Assembly: GCA_002483605.1 (NCBI GenBank)
Contig: DLIG01000010.1
Span: forward strand, 106,669-122,198
Direction: 5' to 3'
DNA from: Sulfurovum sp. UBA7648
GTDB taxonomy: Bacteria; Campylobacterota; Campylobacteria; Campylobacterales; Sulfurovaceae
Length of the DNA: 15,530 nt
The translations under genes and the position numbers were made by a program. Positions 6,485 through 13,629 of this stretch are shown piece after piece (position 1 is the stretch's first letter; each line of letters begins with the position of its first letter). The notes under the pieces are model-generated. The model was not told where the DNA came from and did no database searches. It saw only the letters and a program-made list of their open reading frames with translations.

Positions 6485-8045
6485 TGCGAGTTATCCTTTT
6501 GCTACATTTTATGAAGTAGTATCTCATCATGTGGGTGTGCATGGCGGCAAAACAGCGCTCTTTTTAGACAAAGAAAAAGTCTCTTATAAACAATTGCTGC
6601 ATAAGGCAGATCGCTTGGCCGGATATCTCTATCATCGCGGGATCAGACAAGGAGACAGAGTAGCTCTATTTTTGCGTAATAGCGTCGAGTTTGTCGTATC
6701 TTTGATAGCTATCTCCAAGATCGGCGCTATTACGGTGCCTATAAATACTTTTCTAAAAGAAGACGAATTAAACTACATACTTGAGGATAGTGGTGCCCAA
6801 TTTATTATAGCATCTTTGATCCATGAAAAAATAGTCCGCGCAGGGTGCAAAAAAGAGCTTTTGGGAGATATTATTTGGGAAGGAGATCTGCAAAATAGTT
6901 ATCCTGGCAATGTGCGCTTTGAGGATATATTAAACATGGGATATGATATTGAACTGGCAAAACAATCAGTCGATGATACAGCAGTACTTATCTATACCTC
7001 CGGCACTACAGGCAAGCCGAAAGGAGCAATGCTAAGCTATAAAAATATCTTTTCAAACTCCAAATCAGGCAGTGCTCGAGTGTATGTTACCGACAAAGAC
7101 AGATCTATAGTCTTTTTGCCGATGTTCCACTCTTTTACGCTTTCTATCGGAGTTGTGTTGCTGCTTTATGTCGGAGGCTCTATAGTTATCATAAAATCTT
7201 TGCAACCGTTTTCAAATATTTTCAAGCAAACACTGCTTAAAAGAGTAACCTTGTTTTTTGCGATCCCAGATGTGTATAATGCTTTAGTTAGAGCAAAATT
7301 GCCTTGGTATTTCATGTGGTTTAACTCTATCCGCGCGTTTATCTCCGGTGCGGCTGCTCTCCAAGAAAAGACTTTGATCGCCATGGATCAAAAATTTAAG
7401 CGTGCAAAACTATTAGAAGGCTACGGACTTAGCGAATCCGGCCCTGCGGTCTGTATCAACCCGCCTGAAAAAACCAAGGTCAAATCGGTTGGTTCGGCTT
7501 TGTTAGGGTATGAGATCAAGATAGTAGACGATAACCTGATCGAGCTGCCTATAGGAGAAATAGGCGATATAATATGCTATGGTGATAATATAATGAAAGG
7601 ATACTGGCAAAGGCCAGAAGCGACCGAAGAAACTATAGTAAACGGCTGGCTGCTAACAGGAGATATGGGATATATGGATAAAGACGGCTATCTCTATATA
7701 GTTGATCGCAAAAAAGATCTTATTATATCCAAGGGTATCAATATCTACCCAAGAGAAATAGAAGAGCTAATCGATCTGTTTGAGGGGGTCAAGGTGAGCG
7801 CTGTAGTGGGAGCATTTGATGAGCAGTGCGGAGAGATGCCAGTTGCGTACATTGAACTTGAAGACGGCGTAGAGAGCATCGATGAAGGCAAGCTCAAAAA
7901 ATATCTCAAAGAACATTTGGCAAATTATAAATTGCCGAAACAGACATATATTATCGAAGAATTGCCAAAAAATGCTACCGGTAAAGTTTTGAAAAGAGTT
8001 TTAAAACAACAGCTTCTTGAGGCTTCAGGAGCAAATCCTTGTTAA
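6474..8045 (+). CDS. Long-chain acyl-CoA synthetase (AMP-forming), FadD-like
   Basis: ANL-superfamily ligase of 523 residues that would convert a fatty or other carboxylic acid to its CoA thioester via an acyl-adenylate. The motifs are all present: P-loop YTSGTTGKPKG (174-184), YGLSESG (317-323), TGD (395-397), the hinge DRKKDLIISKG (411-421), NIYPREIE, and the C-terminal catalytic Lys in NATGK (K504). No membrane segment is evident, so it is cytoplasmic or peripheral. The ATG at 6474 has AGGTG about 6 bases upstream and lies inside the end of the FadL-type gene. Substrate chain length cannot be read from sequence; pairing with a FadL-family channel favours long-chain or hydrophobic acids. 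No beta-oxidation gene is in the window, so the product may go to phospholipid synthesis instead (inference). Confidence 0.93.
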   Translation: MSSDASYPFATFYEVVSHHVGVHGGKTALFLDKEKVSYKQLLHKADRLAGYLYHRGIRQGDRVALFLRNSVEFVVSLIAISKIGAITVPINTFLKEDELNYILEDSGAQFIIASLIHEKIVRAGCKKELLGDIIWEGDLQNSYPGNVRFEDILNMGYDIELAKQSVDDTAVLIYTSGTTGKPKGAMLSYKNIFSNSKSGSARVYVTDKDRSIVFLPMFHSFTLSIGVVLLLYVGGSIVIIKSLQPFSNIFKQTLLKRVTLFFAIPDVYNALVRAKLPWYFMWFNSIRAFISGAAALQEKTLIAMDQKFKRAKLLEGYGLSESGPAVCINPPEKTKVKSVGSALLGYEIKIVDDNLIELPIGEIGDIICYGDNIMKGYWQRPEATEETIVNGWLLTGDMGYMDKDGYLYIVDRKKDLIISKGINIYPREIEELIDLFEGVKVSAVVGAFDEQCGEMPVAYIELEDGVESIDEGKLKKYLKEHLANYKLPKQTYIIEELPKNATGKVLKRVLKQQLLEASGANPC

Positions 8046-9178
8046 GTGCTATTGTAAATGCCAAGATCATTCTGGAAGATAAAATAGTAGAAGACCGCGT
8101 GGTGATCTTTGATCAATGCATTAAAGACGTAGTTTGTAAAAAGGAAACCGATAAGTATGCAGATTGCTATATGATCGATGCAAAAGGAGCATATTTAAGT
8201 GCCGGCTTTATAGATCTGCATATACATGGAAGTGGAGGAGCAGATACAATGGATGCTTCATTGGATGCTTTGCAAACTATCAGTGATACCGTGTTGCAAA
8301 CCGGCACAACTTCGTTTTTGGCAACTACAATGACAATGTCAAAAGACGATATTGTAAACGCACTTGTCAATATCCGGGATAATGCAAAGCTAGTAAAAGG
8401 CGCATCGATATTGGGTGTGCATATGGAAGGGCCATTTATCAATCCTGTACAGTGCGGAGCCCAAGATACAGAGTTTATCCTTCCCCCGTCTACAGAGATC
8501 ATAGACGAGTTCGCACCATTTGTTAAAATGATCACATTGGCCCCTGAAGTACCAGACGGCATGAAATTTGTCGAAGATATAAATGCCAAATATCCCAATA
8601 TAATATTAAGCATCGGCCATAGCAACGCTTCATACGAAGAGGCAAAAAATAGTTTTGATGCAGGCATTTCTCATGCAACGCATCTGGGTAATGCAATGAG
8701 CGGTTTTCATCATCGCCATCCCGGAGTACTGGGGGCAGTAATGGATAGTGATATTACATGTGACGTTATAGCTGACGGTATCCATATCCATAAAGCGTCT
8801 TTGCGTATTTTTTGGAAGCAAAAAAAAGAGAAGCTTATACTCATTACCGATGCCATGAGAGCAGGATGCATGAAGTGTGGAGCGTATAACTTGGGCGGAC
8901 AAGAAGTAACGGTTGCTAACGGCAAAGCGACATTGGCTGACGGTAGGCTCGCCGGAAGCGTATTGAAGCTAAACGAAGCACTTGCAAATATACTTAAATT
9001 CACCGATATAACATTAAATGAAGCAATATACAGCGTAACAGCGGCCCCAGCATGTAAACTAGGTATAAAAAAAGGTTTTATAAAAGCAGAATATGATGCA
9101 GATATGGTATTTTTTGATGAAAAATTAGATATCCTTTCTACAATAGTAGGCGGCGAGATAAAATATACAAAGGAGTAA
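8039..9178 (+). CDS. nagA: N-acetylglucosamine-6-phosphate deacetylase
   Basis: Amidohydrolase of 379 residues that turns GlcNAc-6-P into GlcN-6-P and acetate, in amino-sugar use and cell-wall recycling. Visible are GFIDLHIHG (H61, H63), HMEGPFI with metal ligand E130, GHSNAS (H194), THLGNAM (H215), the ADGIHIH substrate loop, and LITDAM with catalytic D271, followed by GxYxLGGQEV and LAGS. The tail of the motif set reads more like Firmicute NagA than E. coli NagA by my recollection, so lateral transfer is possible. The start is a TTG at 8039 with AGGAG 7 bases upstream; it overlaps the preceding stop by 7 bases. One base separates it from the EIIA gene. No nagB, kinase or nagC-like repressor is in the window. 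Confidence 0.93.
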   Translation: MLSAIVNAKIILEDKIVEDRVVIFDQCIKDVVCKKETDKYADCYMIDAKGAYLSAGFIDLHIHGSGGADTMDASLDALQTISDTVLQTGTTSFLATTMTMSKDDIVNALVNIRDNAKLVKGASILGVHMEGPFINPVQCGAQDTEFILPPSTEIIDEFAPFVKMITLAPEVPDGMKFVEDINAKYPNIILSIGHSNASYEEAKNSFDAGISHATHLGNAMSGFHHRHPGVLGAVMDSDITCDVIADGIHIHKASLRIFWKQKKEKLILITDAMRAGCMKCGAYNLGGQEVTVANGKATLADGRLAGSVLKLNEALANILKFTDITLNEAIYSVTAAPACKLGIKKGFIKAEYDADMVFFDEKLDILSTIVGGEIKYTKE

Positions 9179-9179
9179 A

Positions 9180-9638
9180 ATGTTTGGATGGTTAAAAAAT
9201 AAAAAAACAGCTATCTATGCACCGGTAGCCGGAGAGATTGTAGATCTAAGCAGTGTGCCGGACGAAGTCTTTTCTGCTAAAATGGCCGGAGAAGGTATAG
9301 CTATAAAACCGTCTGAGAATATTTTCCGCTCACCGATAGATGGAGTGATAACCAAGATTTTTCCCACTAATCACGCATTTGTAGTCTCAAAAAATGGACT
9401 AGAAGTGATAGTCCATATAGGCGTGGATACTGTAACATTGAACGGAGAAGGCTTTAGCAGATTAGCCAATGAGGGAACAAGTGTCAAAACGGGGGATCCA
9501 ATTATTCAAGTGGATTTACCGCTAGTCTCTTCAAAAGCCAAGTCTATGGTAACACCTGTAGTTGTAAATAGTTCAAAAGTATCTATTTATCCGCAACATA
9601 GTGTATGCAGCGGAAATTTAATAATGGAGGTAAATTAA
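9180..9638 (+). CDS. Stand-alone glucose-type PTS EIIA (Crr-like)
   Basis: Single-domain protein of 152 residues matching EIIA-Glc (E. coli Crr, 169). The fold signatures are clear: IYAPVAGEIVDLSSVPDEVF, GEGIAIKPSE, SPIDGVI, FPTNHAF with H65, and VIVHIGVDTV with H79, the expected phospho-accepting histidine, then LNGEGF and VTPVVV. Both active-site histidines are present, so it should be able to take phosphate from HPr. No EIIB, EIIC, HPr or enzyme I is nearby, and Campylobacterota mostly lack a sugar PTS, so its role may be regulatory, perhaps on the carrier encoded two genes on (inference). AGGAG lies 4 bases before the ATG, and its stop overlaps the next ATG (TAATG). Confidence 0.92.
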   Translation: MFGWLKNKKTAIYAPVAGEIVDLSSVPDEVFSAKMAGEGIAIKPSENIFRSPIDGVITKIFPTNHAFVVSKNGLEVIVHIGVDTVTLNGEGFSRLANEGTSVKTGDPIIQVDLPLVSSKAKSMVTPVVVNSSKVSIYPQHSVCSGNLIMEVN

Positions 9639-9733
9639 TGCCAAATTCTTCAGACAACCTATATTCTTATATAGCATATGTAGCGATTTTGATAGTGGTT
9701 TTTTTGATACTCAAAAGTCCTAAAAAGAAATAG
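9638..9733 (+). CDS. 31-residue single-span membrane protein
   Basis: A short gene between EIIA and the carrier. Its ATG overlaps the EIIA stop by one base and has GGAGG 7 bases upstream, the strongest ribosome site in this part of the run, which argues that it is translated. The product has a polar N-terminus (MPNSSDNLYSY), one hydrophobic helix at about residues 12-25 (IAYVAILIVVFLIL) and a basic tail (KSPKKK). By the positive-inside rule the C-terminus faces the cytoplasm. I recognise no family. Size and context suggest a small accessory subunit of the NhaC-type carrier starting 9 bases on, as known for other transporters with tiny partner proteins (inference). Confidence 0.72.
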   Translation: MPNSSDNLYSYIAYVAILIVVFLILKSPKKK

Positions 9734-9742
9734 AGTTTTTTG

Positions 9743-11125
9743 ATGGAATATGGGATTATATCTATCATAATACCATTGTTTACCATCGCTGCTGCTATAA
9801 TTACCAAAGATGTTGTGATATCTCTTTTGGGCGGTGCTTTTTTCGGGCTTTTGGTTTTAAACAGCTATAGTGCCGCTGATGCTTTTGTTGCTCTTTTTGA
9901 TGGAATCGTAGCTCTATTTGCAGAAGGCTGGATAGTCAAAACCATACTGTTTGTTGTGCTTGTAGGTTCTATCATGGAGATGCTCAATCGCAGTGGGTCA
10001 GTAGATGAGTTCGTTGAATTTTTATCGCAAAAAGCTCAGAAAATAGATTCGCCTGCCGGCGCCATGCTATTGGCATATATTATAGGTTTAGTCATATTTA
10101 TTGAATCATCAATAACCGTAATGGTAGCTTCTATAGTGGCAAAACCATTGTGCGATAAAAATGGGGTAAGCAGAGAAAAGCTAGCTTATATTTGTGACTC
10201 TACGTCCGCTCCGGTGTGTACCATGATACCGCTTAACGGCTGGGGGGCATTACTGCTTGGATTGATCACTTCATCTATCACTTCGGGAGTTATACAAGGT
10301 GATGCAATAAATATTTTGCTCCAAGCTATTCTTTTTAATTTTTATGCCATTTTCACTATAGTCATAGTATTTTTAGTTATTGTAAAAGATATAAATATCG
10401 GACCGATGAGGAAGGCTAAACCCAGAACATATACTCCGATATCAAGAGATTTGAAATCATCTTCAAAGCCATGGAGCATGATCTTTCCTTTAATTATCCT
10501 TGTCGGTGCGGTGTTTGTGGGATTGTATCTGACGGGCAATGGCGATATATTAAAAGGCAGCGGCTCGACTTCTGTATATTATGCTGTTATCTCCACTCTC
10601 ATTTTTTTATATATTTATTTTGTACCGGCTAAACGGATGACCCATAAGGGTTATTTTGAAGCACTATACAAAGGTCTTAGCGATATGATACCTATAGCCG
10701 TAGTAGTAATATTGGCATTTTTGATAGGAAAAGTAATAGGCGAGCTAGGTACTGCTGCTTATATGGCTTCTATGCTAGACGGGGCAATTTCTCCTGTTTT
10801 TGTTCCTGTGTTGGTCTTTTTGTTGTCAAGTATCATGGCATTTGCGACCGGTACCAGCTGGGGGACATTTTCTGTGATGATGCCTATAGCCTTAGCGTTA
10901 GGCGGAGCCATGGATCTTCCATCGGCATTAATGGCGGCTACGGTTATATCGGGCGGAGTATTCGGTGACCATGCATCTCCGATATCGGATACTACTATAA
11001 TTTCTTCTATGGCTGCGGGATGCGACAATATGGATCATGTCCGCACGCAGCTTCCGTATGCTCTTATATCTGCTCTTTTGACATCAATAGCATTTTTAAT
11101 AGCCGGTTTTTTGCAATTAAATTAA
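9743..11125 (+). CDS. NhaC-family Na+/H+ antiporter or organic-ion carrier
   Basis: Inner-membrane protein of 460 residues with about ten to twelve hydrophobic segments. It carries the NhaC-type signatures: FIESSITVMVASIVAKPL, the STSAPVCTMIPLNGWGA segment, FATGTSWGTFSVMMPIALALGG, and GGVFGDHASPISDTTIISS in the C-terminal half, the pseudo-repeat typical of this group. The ATG at 9743 is preferred over the in-frame TTG at 9740; the ribosome site is poor for both, so translation probably depends on the small gene just upstream. Family members include Na+/H+ antiporters, a malate/lactate antiporter and uncharacterised carriers. Its place after nagA and EIIA raises the possibility that it moves an amino sugar or its breakdown product rather than only cations; this is inference. 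Confidence 0.85.
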   Translation: MEYGIISIIIPLFTIAAAIITKDVVISLLGGAFFGLLVLNSYSAADAFVALFDGIVALFAEGWIVKTILFVVLVGSIMEMLNRSGSVDEFVEFLSQKAQKIDSPAGAMLLAYIIGLVIFIESSITVMVASIVAKPLCDKNGVSREKLAYICDSTSAPVCTMIPLNGWGALLLGLITSSITSGVIQGDAINILLQAILFNFYAIFTIVIVFLVIVKDINIGPMRKAKPRTYTPISRDLKSSSKPWSMIFPLIILVGAVFVGLYLTGNGDILKGSGSTSVYYAVISTLIFLYIYFVPAKRMTHKGYFEALYKGLSDMIPIAVVVILAFLIGKVIGELGTAAYMASMLDGAISPVFVPVLVFLLSSIMAFATGTSWGTFSVMMPIALALGGAMDLPSALMAATVISGGVFGDHASPISDTTIISSMAAGCDNMDHVRTQLPYALISALLTSIAFLIAGFLQLN

Positions 11126-11149
11126 AAAGCCAATGCAATTATTTGGCTT
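11116..11149 (-). terminator. Terminator of ycaO (minus strand)
   Basis: On the minus strand, AAGCCAA and TTGGCTT form a 7-bp stem around a 9-base loop (arms at 11143-11149 and 11127-11133), followed directly by TTTTTAATTTAATT. The stem starts in the last codons of ycaO and the T-run lies in the last codons of the convergent carrier gene. Confidence 0.7.
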
Positions 11150-12766
11150 GCAATTGCAAGGATTTTTTAACCGATAATCTGTCATACATATTCAGTATAT
11201 TTATATAATCTTGATGAAACGCAGTATCGATAAGATAACTATCGCCTTTTATTACATCAAGCGCATGAAGAATATTTTTTTTGCCAAAAATGGCAAACAG
11301 CCCATCCTTGTGTTCGTCAAAAGATAATTCTTGCTCTTCCATCATAAGCAATTCTTTAATGACTGCCATAGCATTATTTGCTTCAATGTCTAAAAGAGCA
11401 ACAGCATTGTCTCTGTCACCTAGAAGTAAATATATTTGAGCTTTAAATTGTGCCATAGTAAAATTATTTTGAAATATAACACCTATGTAGTTTTCTATGT
11501 CTAAAGATTCGTCGAGCGATTCTATATATTCGAGTATCTCTTCAGGGTCATATTCTGTAAAGTTGAGGATCAAGTCCCTGATCTGTTTCCCGCTATTTTT
11601 ATTGTTATAAACAAGATCTTCAATGGGATAAATTTCTGAAAAACTTGGAACTATGATCTGACAACTATAAAATCCAAGATAATCATACTCTCTTATATAA
11701 AGCTCTTTTCCTGCTTTGTCAAAAATATTTAAAAGATAATTTAATTCATCTTCCGTATTTGTACCATCATATTCCCATGAAGAATATTTAAAGCTTTTTT
11801 TACTGCTTAAAAAGCCAAGGCCAAGCTTGCCGTTGGAATCTATGAAATGTGATTCTAGATTAAAGCTGCTAGAGACGATGCTCATATCAAACGTAGGTGT
11901 TTCAAGGTTGTCAAAGTTGTCAATATCCCGGCCTTGCATAAGCTCCGTCATGGTGCGTTCTAAGGATACTTGCAAAATAGGATGCGATCCAAATGATACA
12001 AAAAGCGTGCCATTTTTTGGGTTGATAAGAGAAATAGCAGTTACGGGAAAGTTTCCTCCAAGCGATGCATCAAGAACCTCTACTATAAATCCTTTATCTT
12101 TTAAGCTGTTTATGTCTTCATAAAGTTTATCGTATCTTTGTAATATCTCATCAGGATAAACAGGGAGAGCATAACCGTTTTTTATGATTTCAATCTTTGC
12201 ATGACGCTCAACAATTTCACTCATAGCCTGCACCTGGGCTTCGCTTGGTGTATTTCCTGATGCTAAGCCATTCTTACATACAGGTTGTTAAGTATATTGA
12301 TAGGTATGTAAATTTTTTGTTTTGTAGTGTAATTTACAAAAGGCAATGCTACAATTTTGTCTTGATAGTCGCTATTATAATCTATAAGATCTTCATATTC
12401 AAGTTCATTATGAGGATCATAAATCGATAGTAAAGTATTATTTAGATAGCTGCCTCCAAATTCAAATGCTATTTCATCAGGATAGTGGCTCCGGCCTGGA
12501 AGATAAAAATCACTATAAAAATTATTGGTCTGCAGCCGTTCGATGTATTCTCCCAAAGCACTTGCCATTGATGCTTCTGAGCAAATACCTTTTCCATTGG
12601 AATAAATATGCTTGGGTGCTTCTGCAGAGGCCAGATTGACAGAATAACAATGGCTCAAAGGATGTTTTTGCGTAGAAAATGTGATCTGGCATCCGATATC
12701 ATTTAAGACATCTTTCATTTTTGCAATTGATTGTTCTAGCGGAGCGTTTTTGGATAAAAGATTCAT
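11139..12766 (-). pseudogene. ycaO: YcaO, disrupted by a one-base frameshift
   Basis: YcaO-family ATP-dependent protein of the E. coli YcaO type, which activates backbone amides and supports RimO-dependent methylthiolation of ribosomal protein S12. The N-terminal part (12766-12263, 167 codons) holds KGICSEASMASALGEYIERL, matching the first ATP-binding Glu pair. After VALPFVNYTTKQKIYIPINILNNLYV the frame breaks and ends in RMA-stop. Continuing in the neighbouring frame from 12272 gives NGLASGNTPSEAQVQAMSEIVERH, exactly the expected continuation with the second Glu/Arg cluster, then SLGGNFPV, FGSHPILQVSLERTMTELMQGR and NLESHFID. One base is missing between 12273 and 12272 (AG-AAT where AGN AAT is expected), not in a homopolymer. 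Repaired, the product is about 542 residues (E. coli 586). No other damage is seen, so it is either a recent pseudogene, a recoding site or a sequencing error. Confidence 0.88.
11147..11168 (+). terminator. Terminator of the plus-strand operon
   Basis: A perfect 14-bp palindrome CTTGCAATTGCAAG (5-bp stem, AATT loop) is followed by GATTTTTT on the plus strand, 21 bases after the stop of the NhaC-family gene. It lies in the 3' coding end of the convergent ycaO. The stem is short, so its strength is uncertain; the AAGCCAA/TTGGCTT hairpin next to it may help. Confidence 0.55.
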
Positions 12767-12846
12767 ATGTTCATATTCTTTGTGTAAATTTATAATATCG
12801 GAGTATAGCCAAAAATAGACGATTTATCATTTGAAATAAGTTGTGA

Positions 12847-12852
12847 TATACT
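12847..12852 (+). promoter_or_regulatory. Probable extended -10 promoter of the metallopeptidase gene
   Basis: TG-A-TATACT (12844-12852) is an extended -10 element; the transcript would begin near 12859 and run about 20 bases to the TTG start at 12880. No -35 hexamer stands at the right distance. The 113-base gap also serves ycaO on the other strand, where TATTAT/TATAAA sequences near 12790-12797 are candidate -10 elements, with only a weak ribosome site before its ATG. Confidence 0.45.
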
Positions 12853-12879
12853 ATTGACAATCAATTTCGGGAGCTTTAT

Positions 12880-13542
12880 TTGGGACTTTTACCTACTTAT
12901 AATCATATCATAAATCCAAAGCTAAAAAATATTTATCTTAGCTTCAATGCCAATGGCGAGCTTGTCATTAAATCACCAAAAGTGCCTATAGAACGCATAG
13001 AAAAACTTATCATATCAAAATCATCTTGGATAGAAAAAGCCAAACAGAAGCTTATGCAAAAAAAAGGACAGATAAATTTCCAAGAAAACAAATCTATATA
13101 TTATCTTGGAGATCCATATATGTTTGAGCACAATATAAATGATTCAAAAACAGTATTGGTATTTGACGGAGAATCATTCGTGTTGCATCATAGGGTTTAT
13201 GATGGGGCTGTCTTTGGGCGTAAGATCGACCGGTTTTATTTACAGAGAGCCAAAGAATTTGTGCCGCCTTTGGTAGATTTGTGGGCAAATAAAATGCAGT
13301 TAAACCCAACGGCCATTAAATTTCGAAAGACAAAAAGCCAATGGGGGAGCTGCAACAGTAAAAATGTACTTAGTTTTAATACCATGATGATGAAATTGCC
13401 CCAAAATATTATTGAATATATTATTGTCCATGAGCTTTGCCACATTGTACATAAGCACCATAAAAAAAGTTTTTGGGAGATGGTAGAGAGATTTATGCCA
13501 AACTATAAACAAGCTAGAATGGAACTGAAATCTTATATATAG
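12880..13542 (+). CDS. YgjP/DUF45 (SprT-like) zinc metallopeptidase
   Basis: Cytoplasmic protein of 220 residues of the M48-like YgjP/DUF45 family, a putative zinc peptidase whose substrate is not established. The active site HELCH (184-188) provides two His ligands and the Glu, and H194 in HHKKSFWEM is the likely third ligand. The family-defining RKTKSQWGSCNSKNVLSFN (WGSC 155-158) and the final PNYKQARMELK are present. The usual length is 220-240, so it is complete. The start is TTG at 12880, supported by GGGAG 6 bases upstream and by the lack of any ATG before it. It stands next to sulP on the same strand, with 87 bases between, and may share the transcript. Confidence 0.9.
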   Translation: MGLLPTYNHIINPKLKNIYLSFNANGELVIKSPKVPIERIEKLIISKSSWIEKAKQKLMQKKGQINFQENKSIYYLGDPYMFEHNINDSKTVLVFDGESFVLHHRVYDGAVFGRKIDRFYLQRAKEFVPPLVDLWANKMQLNPTAIKFRKTKSQWGSCNSKNVLSFNTMMMKLPQNIIEYIIVHELCHIVHKHHKKSFWEMVERFMPNYKQARMELKSYI

Positions 13543-13629
13543 ATTTTGAACTTTATATTTGATAAGAATCCAAAGTTAACTTTATCAAAAAAGCATTATA
13601 ATTCCAAATCTTACCACTGGACAATTTAC

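Noticed and set aside
8167..8667. 166-codon minus-strand open frame inside nagA
   Set aside because: Antisense shadow of catalytic NagA motifs.
11139..12233. The C-terminal YcaO frame as an independent gene with its own GTG start
   Set aside because: Homology continues upstream of that start in the same frame to 12272 and joins the N-terminal half after one missing base, so it is the rest of a broken ycaO.
13546..13629. N-terminal extension of SulP from TTG 13546
   Set aside because: No ribosome site and a 28-residue polar leader atypical for the family; ATG 13630 fits better.
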